A DNA stretch of 34,703 bases, taken from contig JAHJMN010000107.1 of NCBI GenBank assembly GCA_018821305.1, positions 1-34,703 of the forward strand, given 5' to 3'. The position numbers and the translations under genes are program-made. The notes beneath the pieces were generated by a model. That model saw only the letters and a program-made list of their open reading frames with translations. It had not been told where the DNA came from and ran no database searches. This DNA is from Myxococcota bacterium (GTDB lineage: Bacteria > Myxococcota_A > Polyangia > HGW-17). Positions 33,477-34,703 of this stretch are shown in pieces (positions within the stretch are counted from its first letter, which is position 1; every line of letters begins with the position of its first letter).

Positions 33477-34565
33477 ATGAAATCAATTTTTCAGATAGTT
33501 CTTATGGTTTTTGTTTTTTCATGTTCTTCAAAATCCACGGAAAACAAAAATCCCCCTGTTCCAAATACAACTAATAATATTCAGCCAATGGCGCTCAAGA
33601 ATCCCGATGGAGGCAGCCCAAATACTAAAGTTACAAAACCGGATGAAAAGCCTGATAAAGCTCCAAAGCCAGATACGAAAAGACCCGATCGTTTTGTTGA
33701 TCACATCAACCGCATGAATAACTGTTTCAAGAGATCAGTTGAAACTGTTAGAAAAGAAATCGAAAAAGATGTCCATGTTATGGGTCGAGTTACTCATGGT
33801 GAACTTAAAAAATTAGGGAAAATTTGCGAGAAAAATCTTATAGATATTATAAATACTTATGATGATATGACGGTCTATTATCAGGAATTTATGCTTGCAA
33901 GCGCCGCTTTTCTGGATGTCTATTTTGTGACTCTTGAAAATCTTGTACTTCCCAAAGAGGCACCTGGAAAACTGGATCTCGGTAGTTGTGATAAAAAACT
34001 CGTGGATTCTTATAACAAACGTGCTCTTAAGAATAATGATTTTGTGGGAGTAGCAATACTGGAAACTCGTCCACCTCAGGAAAAATCAACTGTAGACTTA
34101 AGAACATATGGTGATGAGGCTTTCAGAATGGGTGATTTTATAATTAAGGAAATTCACAAGTGGAATATCAGCCATTCTTTTGATATTGTCCCGGGAAATG
34201 ACCGCCCTTCATGGATGTTCCATATGCGTCGGGAATTTGTTGCAATAAAATTTCTTTCGGACAGAATTCTACGAAAAATTAATTATTTCAAAACCATCGA
34301 TTGCATCAAAGGGTTTGCAACGAATATGAAAGCAGACGAGGCAGCAACCAAAAATGCAACACCTCCTCGAACATGTACAACGGTAAAAGTAAAATCAGAA
34401 AACTTTATAAAAAGTGTCAATGCATGGATTATTGAATGGAAAACTCAAGTAACGGGGGGAATGAAGGCATATCCTGTAGTAAATCAAGGGTTTAAAGAAA
34501 AAACAGAGAAAGCATTTTCGACAGTCAAGTCACTTGTATCAACGCTGCCCCCGCCTGTCAACTAG
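33477..34565 (+). CDS. Lipoprotein of unknown function with Lys/Pro-rich linker
   Basis: 362 residues. A lipoprotein signal (MKSIFQIVLMVFVFSC, Cys16 with Ser at +2, so outer membrane by the usual sorting rule). A low-complexity linker (about 20-78, with KPDEKPDKAPKPDTKRPD) recalls the KPDGKTPDVK linker of the TPR-PEGA protein. The rest is a helical domain (about 80-355) with paired cysteines (NNCFKR, GKICEK, GSCDKK, DCIKG, RTCTT). It may be DUF3829-like, but I am not sure. AGAGG lies before ATG. The TAG stop is the first three bases of repeat A4. Confidence 0.75.
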   Translation: MKSIFQIVLMVFVFSCSSKSTENKNPPVPNTTNNIQPMALKNPDGGSPNTKVTKPDEKPDKAPKPDTKRPDRFVDHINRMNNCFKRSVETVRKEIEKDVHVMGRVTHGELKKLGKICEKNLIDIINTYDDMTVYYQEFMLASAAFLDVYFVTLENLVLPKEAPGKLDLGSCDKKLVDSYNKRALKNNDFVGVAILETRPPQEKSTVDLRTYGDEAFRMGDFIIKEIHKWNISHSFDIVPGNDRPSWMFHMRREFVAIKFLSDRILRKINYFKTIDCIKGFATNMKADEAATKNATPPRTCTTVKVKSENFIKSVNAWIIEWKTQVTGGMKAYPVVNQGFKEKTEKAFSTVKSLVSTLPPPVN

Positions 34566-34703
34566 ACCGCTTCCTGAGTAAAAGGATCGAAAACTGAAAA
34601 CTGAATATTTGATTACAGTTTTTGTAATATTATTTTGATATTGAATACTTACGCACTGATCCTGATCCTGTTTGCCTGATTACCTGAGTCCCTGTTAAAA
34701 TAT
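34563..34703 (-). repeat. Family A element, copy A4 (cut by the window end)
   Basis: It begins TAGACCGCTTCCTGAGTAA and follows A1 almost base for base, including the CTGATCCTGATCCTGTTTGC block, to the end of the window. Same orientation as A1. Its first TAG is the stop codon of the lipoprotein gene upstream. Confidence 0.75.

Overview
The window looks like chromosome from a low-G+C, Gram-negative bacterium of the old 'Deltaproteobacteria' (Myxococcota/Bradymonadota-like). The pointers are HPr kinase next to RapZ and a regulatory PTS chain, a sigma-54 promoter, a PilZ protein, several lipoproteins, a TPR-PEGA protein with a Lys/Pro/Asp-rich linker, an FG-GAP lipoprotein, and an Asp-rich lipoprotein with a CxxxxDCxxxxxC cluster. 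The placement is inference from gene content; no marker gene here fixes it.

Layout. 1-480: two abutting repeat elements and a 14-bp dyad. 481-5718 (+): hprK, rapZ, ptsH, ptsI and a PrsW-type membrane protease, tightly coupled, with no sugar-specific EII. 5832-6101 (+): a minimal flagellar-rod-like protein. 6098-7488 (-): pssA and a corrinoid adenosyltransferase. 7617-8007: a repeat nested in a repeat. 8051-13215 (-): a PP2C-like phosphatase, a PhaR-type regulator, an unknown exported protein and ComEC. 13258-13476 (+): a small membrane protein. 13493-16332 (-): an SF2 helicase and an unknown exported Cys-rich protein. 16426-18516 (-): membrane pyrophosphatase. 18589-20852 (-): tRNA-Gln, prs, rplY and pth behind a clear sigma-70 promoter. 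21107-22191 (-): an envelope protein pair. 22570-23274 (+): a FliA/WhiG-like sigma factor behind a near-consensus sigma-54 promoter. 23531-28670 (-): grpE, dnaK, an M50 protease, a zinc-ribbon tail-anchored protein and a radical SAM/SPASM enzyme with overlapping or touching ends. 28913-32380 (-): a three-gene envelope operon. 32994-34565 (+): PilZ protein and a lipoprotein.

The parts most worth following are: (1) two families of short TA-flanked inverted-repeat elements (A, about 246 bp; B, 63-218 bp) between genes, one nested in another, whose ends supply stop codons to three genes; (2) the compact grpE-dnaK-S2P-zinc ribbon-rSAM/SPASM operon, which looks like a chaperone, protease and peptide/protein-modification unit at the membrane; (3) a possible sigma-54 to sigma-28 to orphan rod-like protein chain; (4) a regulatory PTS operon whose last gene is a membrane protease.

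Family assignments come from motifs read in the translations. No database search was run.
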